Shown: piece by piece, positions 49,077 to 57,260 of the stretch
How the letters are laid out: every line of letters begins with the position of its first letter
Numbering within the stretch: the stretch's first letter is position 1
NCBI RefSeq assembly: GCF_016863615.1
Contig: NZ_BOPF01000007.1
Coordinates: 124,001-188,000, forward strand
From: Virgisporangium aliadipatigenens
GTDB lineage: Bacteria > Actinomycetota > Actinomycetes > Mycobacteriales > Micromonosporaceae
Length of the DNA stretch: 64,000 bases
Direction: 5' to 3'
The notes under the pieces: model-generated
What the model saw: the letters and a program-made list of their open reading frames with translations, nothing else
What the model was told of the DNA's origin: nothing
Databases searched by the model: none
Translations under genes and position numbers: made by a program

Positions 49077-52000
49077 ATGAGAGCGCTCTCCGCCGTCCTC
49101 AGCGCAGCCGCCGTCACGGCCGCGCTGCTCGCGGTCCCACCGCCCGCGACGGCCGCCACCGATCCCGTCGACCTCGTCAACCCGTTCATCGGGACGCAGA
49201 ACTTCGGCAACACGTTCCCCGGTGCCAGTGCGCCGTTCGGCATGGTGCAGGTGAGCCCGGACAACGGTGGGCAGGGCGGCTACGACTACGCCCGCGATTA
49301 CGTCTACGGGTTCAGCCAGACGCACCTGTCCGGCGTCGGGTGCGGCGTCGCCGGCGAACTGCCGGTCATGCCGACCACCGGCGCCGTGGCATCGTCCGAT
49401 GTGGACAGTTACCGCTCCAGGATCAGCCACGCCGACGAGCAGGCCTCGCCGGGCTACTACCGGGTCGGCCTGTCGACGTACGGCATCACCGCCGAGCTGA
49501 CCGCCACGCCGCGCACCGGCTGGCAGCGCTACACCTTCCCGGCGGGCGGGGCCGGCAACATCCTGTTCAACACCGGCCGCGCCAACCAGACCGTGTTCGA
49601 CTCCGAGGTGCACGTCGTCGGCGACCGCACCGTCGAGGGCCGGATCACCGCCGGCAACTTCTGCGCCGGCAAGGACCGGCACACGCTGTACTTCACCGCC
49701 GTGCTCGACCGGCCGTTCGCCTCGTACGGCACGTGGCGCGGCGGCACGCTGTCGGCCGGCAGCCGCGACGCGGCCGGCGACGGCGGCAACGGCGCCTGGG
49801 TCAGCTTCGCGGCGGGCGAGGACCGCGACGTCGTCATGAAGGTCGGCGTCTCGTACACCGGCCTCGCCGGCGCGCGGGCCAACCTGGCGGCCGAGACCGG
49901 GGAGTCGTTCGACTTCGACGCCACCCGGGGCGCCCTGCGCGAGACGTGGGCGAAGCAGCTGTCCGCGGCCACCGTCGACGGCGGCAGCCACGAGCGGCGC
50001 GTCGCCTACTACACGGCGCTGTACCACTCGCTGCTGCACCCGAACGTCGCCGGCGACGTCGACGGCCGCTACGTCGGCTTCGACGGGCAGCCCCACCAGG
50101 CGAACGGCTGGACGCCGTACCAGAACTTCTCCCTCTGGGACACCTACCGCCCGCAGAACCAGCTGCTGGAGATGCTCGTCCCGCAGGTGGCCCGCGACGT
50201 AGCCCTCTCCGTCGTGGCGATCGGCCGGGACGGCGGATGGCTGCCCCGCTGGGCCCTCGCCAACAGCGAGACGAACATCATGACCGGCGACCCGGTGACG
50301 CCGTTCCTCGTGGAGGCGTGGTCCAAAGGGCTGCTCGCCGGCCACGAGCAGGAGGCGTACGCGCTGCTGCTGCGCAACGCCACGAGCACGCCGCCCGCCG
50401 ACTCGCCGTACAACGGCCGCAGCGGCGTGGAGTACTACAAGGAACGCGGCTACATCCCGTCCGGGCTGGCGCTCGGCACGGACTGCGCGCACAAGGGCGG
50501 CGACAACGACTGTGTCCACCCGGCCTCGGCCACCCTGGAGTACGCCGCCGCCGACGCCGCCCTGGCGCTGATGGCCGAGGGCCTGGGCCACCGCGCCGAC
50601 GCGAAGATGCTGGCCGGGCGTGGCCAGTGGTACCGCAACCTGTGGGACTCCTCGATCCAGCAGTTCCGGCCGCGCACCGTCGACGGCACGTGGGTTACGC
50701 CGTACGAGCCGGTGGCCGCCGGGCACCAGTTCCACGAGGGCGGGGCTTACCAGTACCAGTGGCTGGTGCCGCAGGATCCCGCCGGGCTGGTGGAGCTCAT
50801 GGGCGGGCGGCGGAAGACGGAGCAGCGGCTGGACGCGTTCTTCGCCTACGACAAGCTGCTGCGGGACCCGGCCGGGACGGTGCGTTCGGACTGGATCACC
50901 GCGCCGTACGACTACTACGGCAAGCCGACGTACAACCCGAACAACGAGCCGGACCTGCTGGCGCCGTACCTGTACCACTGGGCCGGCGCACCGGCGAAGA
51001 CGGCGACGGTGGTGCGCGCCGCGATGACCCTCTTCACCACCGGGGCCGACGGGATGACCGGCAACGACGACCTGGGCACCATGTCGGCGTGGTACGTCTT
51101 CTCGTCGCTGGGCCTCTACCCGACGATGAGCGGCGCCAACTTCCTTGCCGTGTCGAGCCCGCAGTTCCCGGGCGCCACCGTCCACATCGGACGGTACGGC
51201 AAGCAGGGCGGCACGTTGAACATCCGCGCGCCGGGGGCCGGTGACAGCAACCGCTACGTGCAGCGTCTGACGTTCGACCGCAGGAACATCACGAACAACT
51301 GGCTGGGATGGGCGGACCTCGCGCGCGGCGGGACCCTCCAGCACACGCTCGGCACCCGCCCCTCGGCCTGGGGCACCGGCCCGGCCGCGCAGCCGCCGTC
51401 GGTCAACAAGGCACCCGGCGACAACCGCGTCAGCCTCAACGTCGCGATGCGCCCGAAGGCGGCGGTCGTGCCGACCGAGGGGACCGCGCAGCCGGTGCGC
51501 CTCGACGTCGACGTGCTCGGCCAGGCGCCGTCGGGTCTCGTGGCGGTGGCCTCCGTCAAGGCGCCGCAGGGCTGGACGACCGACGTGCAGCCGTCCCGAC
51601 TGATCGCGATACCGTCGCGGGGCCTGCCGACGCAACGCTCCCTCGCGGTCACCGTCACCGTGCCGGCGAACACGCCCGTCGGCCGCTACCCGGTGGACGT
51701 CGAGGTGGGCGCGCTCGGCCTGCCGACCCAGACCCGCCGGGTCGACGTGGAGGTGCGCGCGCCGGCCGCGTGCGCGTTCGTCCAAAGTGGACGGTGCGGT
51801 GTGGACCTGCGCACGGACCTCAACAACGACGGCACCGCCACGGTGGCCGCCTCGGCGGAGGGCAACTTCGACGGCGGCGGCTGGAGCTACGACGCCGACC
51901 TGCTGCCGCCGGCCGGAGCGGTCACCTGGGACGGCGTCCCCTACCTGGCACCGGATCCGACCGGCACCGCCCCGAACTTCGTCGAGGCCCGCGGTCAGAC

Positions 52001-52322
52001 CCTGCTCCTGCCGGCGCACGGCGCGGCCGGGCTGCACCTCGTGCTGACCTCGCACAACGGGCCGGTCGCGTCGTCGTTCACGGTCGGCTACACCGACGGG
52101 TCGACGGCCGAGGTGCCGTTCGAGGTGGCCGACTGGTGCGGCGACCCGACCGCCGGCAGCAGCACGGTCCTCGCGATGCCGCACCGGATCCGGGCGGGGC
52201 AGGGCGTCGACGGGCCGCCGGTGAAGCTCTTCGCGATCGCGCCGGCGACGGAGAAGGCGGTGCGCACCGTGCGCCTGCCGGACGACCCGCGCCTGCACAT
52301 CTACGCAGTGACCGTCGGATGA
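49077..52322 (+). CDS. secreted GH92 alpha-mannosidase
   Basis: 1081 residues with a signal peptide ending near PPPATAA. The GH92 N-terminal domain begins DLVNPFIGTQNFGNTFPGAS; the catalytic half has QNFSLWDTYRPQNQLLEML, GGWLPRWALANSETNIMTGD with the expected acid Glu, and GNDDLGTMSAWYVFSSLGLY with the base Asp pair. C-terminal residues (about 785-1080) contain a NEW3-like beta domain and a further beta sandwich, probably for binding glycans. It should release mannose from alpha-mannosides outside the cell. Shares a divergent promoter with the other GH92 gene. Confidence 0.93.
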   Translation: MRALSAVLSAAAVTAALLAVPPPATAATDPVDLVNPFIGTQNFGNTFPGASAPFGMVQVSPDNGGQGGYDYARDYVYGFSQTHLSGVGCGVAGELPVMPTTGAVASSDVDSYRSRISHADEQASPGYYRVGLSTYGITAELTATPRTGWQRYTFPAGGAGNILFNTGRANQTVFDSEVHVVGDRTVEGRITAGNFCAGKDRHTLYFTAVLDRPFASYGTWRGGTLSAGSRDAAGDGGNGAWVSFAAGEDRDVVMKVGVSYTGLAGARANLAAETGESFDFDATRGALRETWAKQLSAATVDGGSHERRVAYYTALYHSLLHPNVAGDVDGRYVGFDGQPHQANGWTPYQNFSLWDTYRPQNQLLEMLVPQVARDVALSVVAIGRDGGWLPRWALANSETNIMTGDPVTPFLVEAWSKGLLAGHEQEAYALLLRNATSTPPADSPYNGRSGVEYYKERGYIPSGLALGTDCAHKGGDNDCVHPASATLEYAAADAALALMAEGLGHRADAKMLAGRGQWYRNLWDSSIQQFRPRTVDGTWVTPYEPVAAGHQFHEGGAYQYQWLVPQDPAGLVELMGGRRKTEQRLDAFFAYDKLLRDPAGTVRSDWITAPYDYYGKPTYNPNNEPDLLAPYLYHWAGAPAKTATVVRAAMTLFTTGADGMTGNDDLGTMSAWYVFSSLGLYPTMSGANFLAVSSPQFPGATVHIGRYGKQGGTLNIRAPGAGDSNRYVQRLTFDRRNITNNWLGWADLARGGTLQHTLGTRPSAWGTGPAAQPPSVNKAPGDNRVSLNVAMRPKAAVVPTEGTAQPVRLDVDVLGQAPSGLVAVASVKAPQGWTTDVQPSRLIAIPSRGLPTQRSLAVTVTVPANTPVGRYPVDVEVGALGLPTQTRRVDVEVRAPAACAFVQSGRCGVDLRTDLNNDGTATVAASAEGNFDGGGWSYDADLLPPAGAVTWDGVPYLAPDPTGTAPNFVEARGQTLLLPAHGAAGLHLVLTSHNGPVASSFTVGYTDGSTAEVPFEVADWCGDPTAGSSTVLAMPHRIRAGQGVDGPPVKLFAIAPATEKAVRTVRLPDDPRLHIYAVTVG

Positions 52323-52333
52323 GGGGGAGACCG

Positions 52334-52636
52334 ATGAAGGCAAGACTGGCGATCGTGGGGGCACTTGCGGTGGGTGGGCTCGTCGTGAGCGCCGCACCCG
52401 CCCAGGCCGCCACCGGTGTACTGGTGATCGAAGAAGGTACGTCGTCGACGGTATACCGCGATCCGGCGCCGCGCTGCTACACCCGCGCCGCGGCGCGGGA
52501 CGTGCAGGTCCGCAACAACACCGACTCCCGGATCCGGCTCTACCGCACCGCGGGGTGCTCGGGCGCGCCGACCGAGACGGTGCAGCCGGGCGGCTTCACC
52601 ATCTCCCTCGTGGGGAGCTTCTACGTAGTTACGTAG
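52334..52636 (+). CDS. small secreted protein (paralogue 1)
   Basis: 100 residues with a signal peptide (MKARLAIVGALAVGGLVVSA, then APAQA-A). The mature 75 residues have two cysteines, an NNTDSRIRLYRTAGCSGAP core and end VQPGGFTISLVGSFYV. The next gene has the same plan (NETNVAVRLYRGTWCTGTP, VPPGGYTTTPSDSFYV), so they are tandem paralogues. Similar to short I36-type inhibitor-like or crystallin-like exported proteins, but the family is uncertain. Starts 11 bases after the GH92 stop and may be co-transcribed. Confidence 0.75.
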   Translation: MKARLAIVGALAVGGLVVSAAPAQAATGVLVIEEGTSSTVYRDPAPRCYTRAAARDVQVRNNTDSRIRLYRTAGCSGAPTETVQPGGFTISLVGSFYVVT

Positions 52637-52692
52637 AAATTACGCGGCGTGGCTAGCGTCGGTGGCACCGAACAACGGGGAGGAGCCACAGC

Positions 52693-53001
52693 ATGCGCAA
52701 GCTCACGCGCGCCGCACTCGTCGGGGCGGTGACCGTCGCCGCGGTCGCCGCCACCGCCGTACCCGCCTCGGCCGCCTTCGGCCGGATCTACTTCCGGGTC
52801 GGCACACTGTGGGTGGCCACGGCCAACCCGGCGGCCGGCTGCCACGGCGTCGACAACGGTCCCATCACCGCGCTCCGCAACGAGACCAACGTCGCGGTCC
52901 GCCTGTACCGCGGGACCTGGTGCACGGGGACGCCGGTCGCGACCGTGCCGCCCGGCGGGTACACCACCACGCCGTCGGACAGCTTCTACGTCCCGTCCTG
53001 A
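52693..53001 (+). CDS. small secreted protein (paralogue 2)
   Basis: 102 residues, signal peptide cut near AVPASA-A, two cysteines (GCHG, WCTG) and the same VRLYRG...VPPGGYT pattern as the preceding gene. GGGGAGG ribosome site about 10 bases upstream and a TAGCGT box at about 52658. A duplication of paralogue 1 with about one third identity by eye. The end overlaps the convergent YchJ-like gene by 16 bases. Role unknown. Confidence 0.75.
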   Translation: MRKLTRAALVGAVTVAAVAATAVPASAAFGRIYFRVGTLWVATANPAAGCHGVDNGPITALRNETNVAVRLYRGTWCTGTPVATVPPGGYTTTPSDSFYVPS

Positions 53002-53384
53002 CGGATCTCGCCGTCCACGTAGACCCACCGACCCTCGTGGCGGGCGAAGCGGCTGCGCTCGTGCAGGCGGCCGCGTCGCCCGCCGCTGCGGTGATGCGCC
53101 CGGAACTCCACCGTCCCCTGACTGTCGAACAGTCCACCGTCGGCGGTATCCAGAATCTCCAGGCGCAGCCACCGCTGCTCCGGATCGAACTCCAGCCGGC
53201 GCGGCCGGGTCCGCGGATGCCATGACCGCAGCAGGTATGCGGCGTCACGTACCGCGAACGCGCTGTAGCGGGAACGCATCAGCGCCTCGGCCGTCGCCGG
53301 CACGTCGGACCCGTCGTGGAAGCGGCCGCAGCAGTCGGGGTAGGGGTCGCCGAGACCGCACGGACAGAGCGAAAGGTCGGGCAC
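52986..53384 (-). CDS. YchJ family (UPF0225) protein
   Basis: 132 residues. The N-terminus is an SEC-C-like zinc motif (CPCGLGDPYPDCCGRFHDG), followed by ALMRSRYSAFAVRDAAYLLRSWHP and a NTF2-like domain ending in RFARHEGRWVYVDGE. These are family hallmarks. GTG start six bases after a CAGAAT box, a leaderless arrangement. Divergent from the DUF3224 gene. Molecular role unknown. Confidence 0.88.
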   Translation of the reverse strand: MPDLSLCPCGLGDPYPDCCGRFHDGSDVPATAEALMRSRYSAFAVRDAAYLLRSWHPRTRPRRLEFDPEQRWLRLEILDTADGGLFDSQGTVEFRAHHRSGGRRGRLHERSRFARHEGRWVYVDGEIRQDGT

Positions 53385-53413
53385 CGGACCATTCTGCCGT
53401 TAGGGTCTCGGGG

Positions 53414-53821
53414 ATGAGAGCAGCAGGTACGTTCACCGTCTCCGGGTTCACGCCGGCCGCCGTCGCCCCGGTGCCGCCGATCGCGACCGCCGTCCCGGTC
53501 GGCGTCGCCACCATGGAGAAGGCCTTCGCGGGCGAGGTCACCGGCCGCTCCGCGACCCTCTTCACCGCGGCCTACGACCAGGAGTCCGGCGTCGGCACCT
53601 ACGTGGCCATGGAGTCCTTCGAGGGAACGCTCGCCGGACGCGAGGGCGCCTTCAACTTCGTCCACTCGGCGACCACCCTGGGCGGGGACCGCCGCCACGA
53701 GCACTTCGTCATCGTGCCCGCGAGCGGCACCGGCGAACTGGGCGGCATCAGCGGCACCGGCGGCCTGGCGATCGACGAGGACGGCACGCACCGGATCTGG
53801 TTCGACTACGAACTGGCCTGA
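53414..53821 (+). CDS. DUF3224 family protein
   Basis: 135 residues of a small beta-barrel (allene-oxide-cyclase-like) family. Motifs: FAGEVTGRSATLFTAAYD, GVGTYVAMESFEGTLAGREG, FNFVHSATT, HEHFVIVPASGTGELGGISG and IWFDYEL. No signal peptide. TAGGGT seven bases before the ATG supports a leaderless start. Function unknown; probably binds a small hydrophobic ligand. Confidence 0.85.
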   Translation: MRAAGTFTVSGFTPAAVAPVPPIATAVPVGVATMEKAFAGEVTGRSATLFTAAYDQESGVGTYVAMESFEGTLAGREGAFNFVHSATTLGGDRRHEHFVIVPASGTGELGGISGTGGLAIDEDGTHRIWFDYELA

Positions 53822-53883
53822 GGCGCCGGGCGAGGTACACATGGGGCGGGAAGAGTTTCTGTCCGCCCACCGGAAGGGGCCCC

Positions 53884-54645
53884 GTGCCGGACATCGTGGT
53901 GATCGGCGACGTCGGCGGCTGCGCGGCCCAGCTCACCCGCGCGGTCGCGCCCTTGGTCGACGACCCCGACACGGTGATCATCCAGGTCGGTGACCTCGTC
54001 GACCGGGGCCCCGACAGCCGCGGCGTCCTGGACCTGGTGCGGGCCCGGCAGGAGATCGCGCCGGAGCGCTGGATCCAGCTCGTCGGCAACCACGAGGCGC
54101 AGTACCTGGGCGGCGAACCGTTCTGGCCGACGCGGCTGGACGAGGACGCGGCGACGCTGCTGCGCACCTGGTGGCTGAAGGAGTGGCTGCGGGTGGCGGC
54201 CGCCGTGCGCACCCGCGAGGGCGAGGAACTGCTGATCTGCCACGCCGGCATGACGGTCGCCACGTGGCGCGCGCTCGGCGAGCCGGTCACCGCGGCCACC
54301 GCCGCCGACCTGCTCAACACCCGCCCCGAGGAACTGCTCTGGGACTCCCGGGGCGGCCCGCTGTGGGCCGAGGCGGCGTCCGACCTGTACGGGTCGTGGC
54401 TGGACGCGCCGGTGGTGGTGCCGTTCGGGCAGGTGCACGGGCACTCGACGGTCGTGAGCTTCGCGCGGCGGGCGTGGCTGTGCCCGGGCCGGATCCGGCA
54501 GCGCACGACGGTGGACTGGGCGGCGCGGCACACCTTCACCCGGATCCGCACGGCGCGCTTCATCGGCGTCGACCCGAAGCACGGCCGATTCGGCACCGAT
54601 CACTGGGCGCCGCTGACCCTTCCCGATGCCACCCTGCTCGCATGA
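53884..54645 (+). CDS. metallophosphoesterase (PPP-type phosphatase fold)
   Basis: 253 residues. Metal motifs are visible: VIGDVGG (usual GDxHG; His replaced by Val-Gly), VGDLVDRGPDS, LVGNHEA and, later, HAGM and GQVHGHS. The core matches bacterial serine/threonine or diadenosine tetraphosphatase-like enzymes. GDVGG lacking the first His is a common variation in actinobacterial members. GTG start with GAAGGGG upstream. Substrate unknown. Confidence 0.85.
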   Translation: MPDIVVIGDVGGCAAQLTRAVAPLVDDPDTVIIQVGDLVDRGPDSRGVLDLVRARQEIAPERWIQLVGNHEAQYLGGEPFWPTRLDEDAATLLRTWWLKEWLRVAAAVRTREGEELLICHAGMTVATWRALGEPVTAATAADLLNTRPEELLWDSRGGPLWAEAASDLYGSWLDAPVVVPFGQVHGHSTVVSFARRAWLCPGRIRQRTTVDWAARHTFTRIRTARFIGVDPKHGRFGTDHWAPLTLPDATLLA

Positions 54646-54679
54646 TCACGCAACGGCGTCGCCGGACGACGCAACGTCG

Positions 54680-54693
54680 ATCCGAAATCGGAT
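54680..54693. promoter_or_regulatory. small inverted repeat upstream of the Roadblock genes
   Basis: ATCCGA and TCGGAT flank AA at 54680-54693, within the 161-base gap between the phosphatase gene and the Roadblock pair. A GTCGATCC word recurs at 54676-54683 and 54733-54740. Possible regulator site; nothing else was recognised in the gap. Confidence 0.25.
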
Positions 54694-54806
54694 TCACGGA
54701 TGATTTCCCTAGTCCGCACGGGCAGACACTGCGTCGATCCTTGCTGTGATCGACCGGTCACGTGAAAGGCTGCGACCTGCGATAAGGCCGGCTTCAGCGG
54801 GAGGCA

Positions 54807-55181
54807 GTGTTGACGAACATCGACGTCACATTGAAGAACATCATGAGCATCGAAGGGGCGATCGCGGCCGCCCTCGTGGACTACACGAGCGGTATGACGC
54901 TCGGCGTCCTGGGCGGCGGACCCGATCTCGACATCACCGTCGCGGCGGCGGGAAACACCGACGTCGTCCGCGCGAAGCTGCGCACCATCCAGCTCCTCGG
55001 CCTCGGCGAGGGCATCGAGGACATGCTGATCACGCTCGACACGCAGTACCACATCATCCGGCCGCTGCGCGGCGCCAACGGCCAGGGCCTCTTCCTCTAC
55101 CTGGCGCTGTCGAAGTCGCGCTCCAACCTCGCGTTGGCCCGGCATCACCTGCGGCTGGCGGAAGAGAAGCTGGAGCTGTGA
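54807..55181 (+). CDS. Roadblock/LC7-domain-like protein
   Basis: 124 residues. The alpha/beta Roadblock pattern is seen as NIMSIEGAIAAALVDYTSG, VAAAGNTDVVRAKLRTIQ and IEDMLITLDTQYHIIRPL, FLYLALSKSRSNLALARHHL. Such proteins regulate small GTPases of the MglA/Ras type. The start is either GTG at 54807 or TTG at 54810; GGGAGG at 54799-54804 sits better for the latter. Coupled to a second Roadblock gene by GTGA. No GTPase gene is present nearby, which is unusual. Confidence 0.75.
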   Translation: MLTNIDVTLKNIMSIEGAIAAALVDYTSGMTLGVLGGGPDLDITVAAAGNTDVVRAKLRTIQLLGLGEGIEDMLITLDTQYHIIRPLRGANGQGLFLYLALSKSRSNLALARHHLRLAEEKLEL

Positions 55182-55663
55182 CGGCCCGGGGCCGGCGGAC
55201 CGAGGCCGGGGCCGCGCTGCCCCGGCGCAACGAACGCCTCGCGGACGACGCGCCCCCGCACCCGGCGGCGGAGACCCGGCCGGTGCCGGTCGAGGGGCCG
55301 CTCGCGACGGCACGGGGACTCCTCTCCGACCTGCAGCTGGCCGTGCCGGGGGTGCGCGGCTGCGTGCTCGCCGGCGTGGACGGGCTGCTCATCACCCACA
55401 ACCTGCCGGGCGGGCGGGACGCGCACGACGTGTCCGCGCTCGCCGCCACGACGGCCGGACTCGGGCGCCAGAGCGGGATGGCGCTGGGGCAGGGCGGCTT
55501 CCGGGACGCGACGATCCGCAGTCTCGGCGGCTACTTCACGGTGTATCTGATCGGCGGGCACGCGCTCCTGGCGGTGCTCGGCGACGACGGGCTCAACGTG
55601 GCGCGGCTGCACATCGAGGCCGTTCCCGTGGTGGAGAAACTGGCGGATCTGCTTCCCCGTTGA
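55178..55663 (+). CDS. Roadblock/LC7-domain-like protein with long N-terminal tail
   Basis: 161 residues. About 50 N-terminal residues are disordered (Arg, Pro, Glu rich); the domain follows (LLSDLQLAVPGVRGCVLAGV, then DGLLITHNL; ALAATTAGLGRQSGMALGQG; FTVYLIGGHALLAVLGDDGL). Probably heterodimerises with the protein encoded just upstream (4-base overlap). The pair likely relays a signal to a GTPase encoded elsewhere; direct evidence is lacking. Confidence 0.78.
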   Translation: MTARGRRTEAGAALPRRNERLADDAPPHPAAETRPVPVEGPLATARGLLSDLQLAVPGVRGCVLAGVDGLLITHNLPGGRDAHDVSALAATTAGLGRQSGMALGQGGFRDATIRSLGGYFTVYLIGGHALLAVLGDDGLNVARLHIEAVPVVEKLADLLPR

Positions 55664-55694
55664 CAGGGGTCGATGAATTAGATCAGATTGCCGG

Positions 55695-57260
55695 GTGCTT
55701 CGCAGACTTGTGGCCCTCGGGTGTGTGCTGTTCGGATTTCTGATCACGGGTGCCGGCCCGGCGCGGGCCGAGCCGGCGGTGCCGGTGCCCGTGGAGTTCG
55801 GCAGCGACTGGGACGATCCGCGCACGGCCGCGCCGCCCGTAGAGCATCCGCGCGGGCGTTCCTGCACGGTGCAGATCGTCGACACCGAGTTCCGCGACTT
55901 CACGCCGTACACGTCGACGTTCACGCCGCCGGCCGCGTGCCGGGGACCGTGGCAGAAGGTGGTGCTGCGCCTCGACGGCGCGGTCGCCGGCCGCCAGTAC
56001 GACCGGCTCGGCTACCTGCGCATCGGCGGCGTGACGGTGTTCAAGACGTCGACCCCGGAGCCTTCCGTCGACGGTATACAGTGGACGGTCGAGAAGGACC
56101 TCACCGGATACGCCCCCTTGCTGTCCGCGCCGCAACCGGTCGAGATGCTCATCGGGAACGTCGTCAACGACACCTACACCGGCATCCTCGACGTGCGGGT
56201 GTCGCTGACGTTCTACCCGGGGCGCCCGCCGGCCGGCGAGGCCGACACCGTGCTCGGGCTGGCCGGCCAGCACAACGAGGGCACCTCGCTCGTCGGCGAC
56301 CTGACCGTGCCGCGCAACACCGAACGCCTCGTCGCCGACGTGTACGCCACCGGCTCCGGCGGCGGCTGCGAGGAGTTCTGGTACCTGACGACGCCGACCG
56401 GCGCGCCCTACTCGTGCCCCGCCGACAACGGGCCGCACCGCGAGGTGCAGGTGCGCATCGACGGGGTGCTCGCCGGCGTGGCGGCCCCGTACCCGCACAT
56501 CTACACCGGCGGCTGGTCCAACCCGTTCCTCTGGTACGTGCTGCCGGCGCCGCGGGCGTTCGACATCCAGCCGGTGCGCTACGACCTGACGCCGTTCGTG
56601 GGGCGGCTCACCGACGGGCTGCCGCACCGGGTGTCGGTGTCGGTCCTCGGCGTCCCCGAGGGGCAGACAGGGTGGGACGTGCCGACGACGTTCCTGGCGT
56701 GGCGGGACGCCCGGCGCGGTGTGGTCACGGGCGCGCTGGTGGAAAGCGGCGACCGGGACGCCACCAACTCCGCCGTGTACGCGCCGGGGCACTCGGTGGC
56801 CACGACCGCGTCGCACTCCTTCTCCGCCGCCGGTTACGTGGACACGTCGCACGGCCGGGTCTTCACGTCGGTGTCGCGCTCCGTCGGACACCGTTCGACC
56901 CATCGGTGGAACGACGACGAGACCTCCGACTCGCTCTCCGCGACCTGGACGGATTCGTCCACTGTGGACGTCCGGCCCGGCCGGAAAACCACGGTCGATC
57001 GTCGCTACGGGATGGACGGCACGGTCACCATCGACGCCGCCGACCGGCTCACCACGACGATCGCGCTCAGCGACGGCTGGACGAGCGGCCCCACCACGAT
57101 GCTCGACACGTACACCGGCGAGGCCTCCTGGCTGCTGAACGTCCCCCGCGACCAGCGCCACGCCACCGGCACCTCCACCGAGCGGTACCGCCTGCACGGC
57201 CCCGGCGTCCGCTACGACCGCACCATCTCCGTGACGAACGGCATCGTCACCCGCTGCTGA
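55695..57260 (+). CDS. secreted peptide-N4-asparagine amidase A-like (PNGase A) protein
   Basis: 521 residues, signal peptide ending near GAGPARA-E. The family's jelly-roll domains are indicated by TVQIVDTEFRDFTPYTSTFT, GPWQKVVLRLDG, YDRLGYLRIGGVTVFKTSTP, IQWTVEKDLTGYAPLL and IGNVVNDTYTGI in the first half, and GWSNPFLWYVLPAPRAFDI, PHRVSVSVLGV and a C-terminal beta domain in the second. PNGase A removes N-glycans from glycoproteins. It fits the two GH92 mannosidases nearby. GTG start. Its end overlaps the convergent moeA by 14 bases. Confidence 0.85.
   Translation: MLRRLVALGCVLFGFLITGAGPARAEPAVPVPVEFGSDWDDPRTAAPPVEHPRGRSCTVQIVDTEFRDFTPYTSTFTPPAACRGPWQKVVLRLDGAVAGRQYDRLGYLRIGGVTVFKTSTPEPSVDGIQWTVEKDLTGYAPLLSAPQPVEMLIGNVVNDTYTGILDVRVSLTFYPGRPPAGEADTVLGLAGQHNEGTSLVGDLTVPRNTERLVADVYATGSGGGCEEFWYLTTPTGAPYSCPADNGPHREVQVRIDGVLAGVAAPYPHIYTGGWSNPFLWYVLPAPRAFDIQPVRYDLTPFVGRLTDGLPHRVSVSVLGVPEGQTGWDVPTTFLAWRDARRGVVTGALVESGDRDATNSAVYAPGHSVATTASHSFSAAGYVDTSHGRVFTSVSRSVGHRSTHRWNDDETSDSLSATWTDSSTVDVRPGRKTTVDRRYGMDGTVTIDAADRLTTTIALSDGWTSGPTTMLDTYTGEASWLLNVPRDQRHATGTSTERYRLHGPGVRYDRTISVTNGIVTRC

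Noticed and set aside
56063-56076. GGTATACAGTGGAC, similar to the oxalate promoter motif
   Set aside because: Lies inside the PNGase-like coding sequence and lacks the flanking CATAC and TGC ends.
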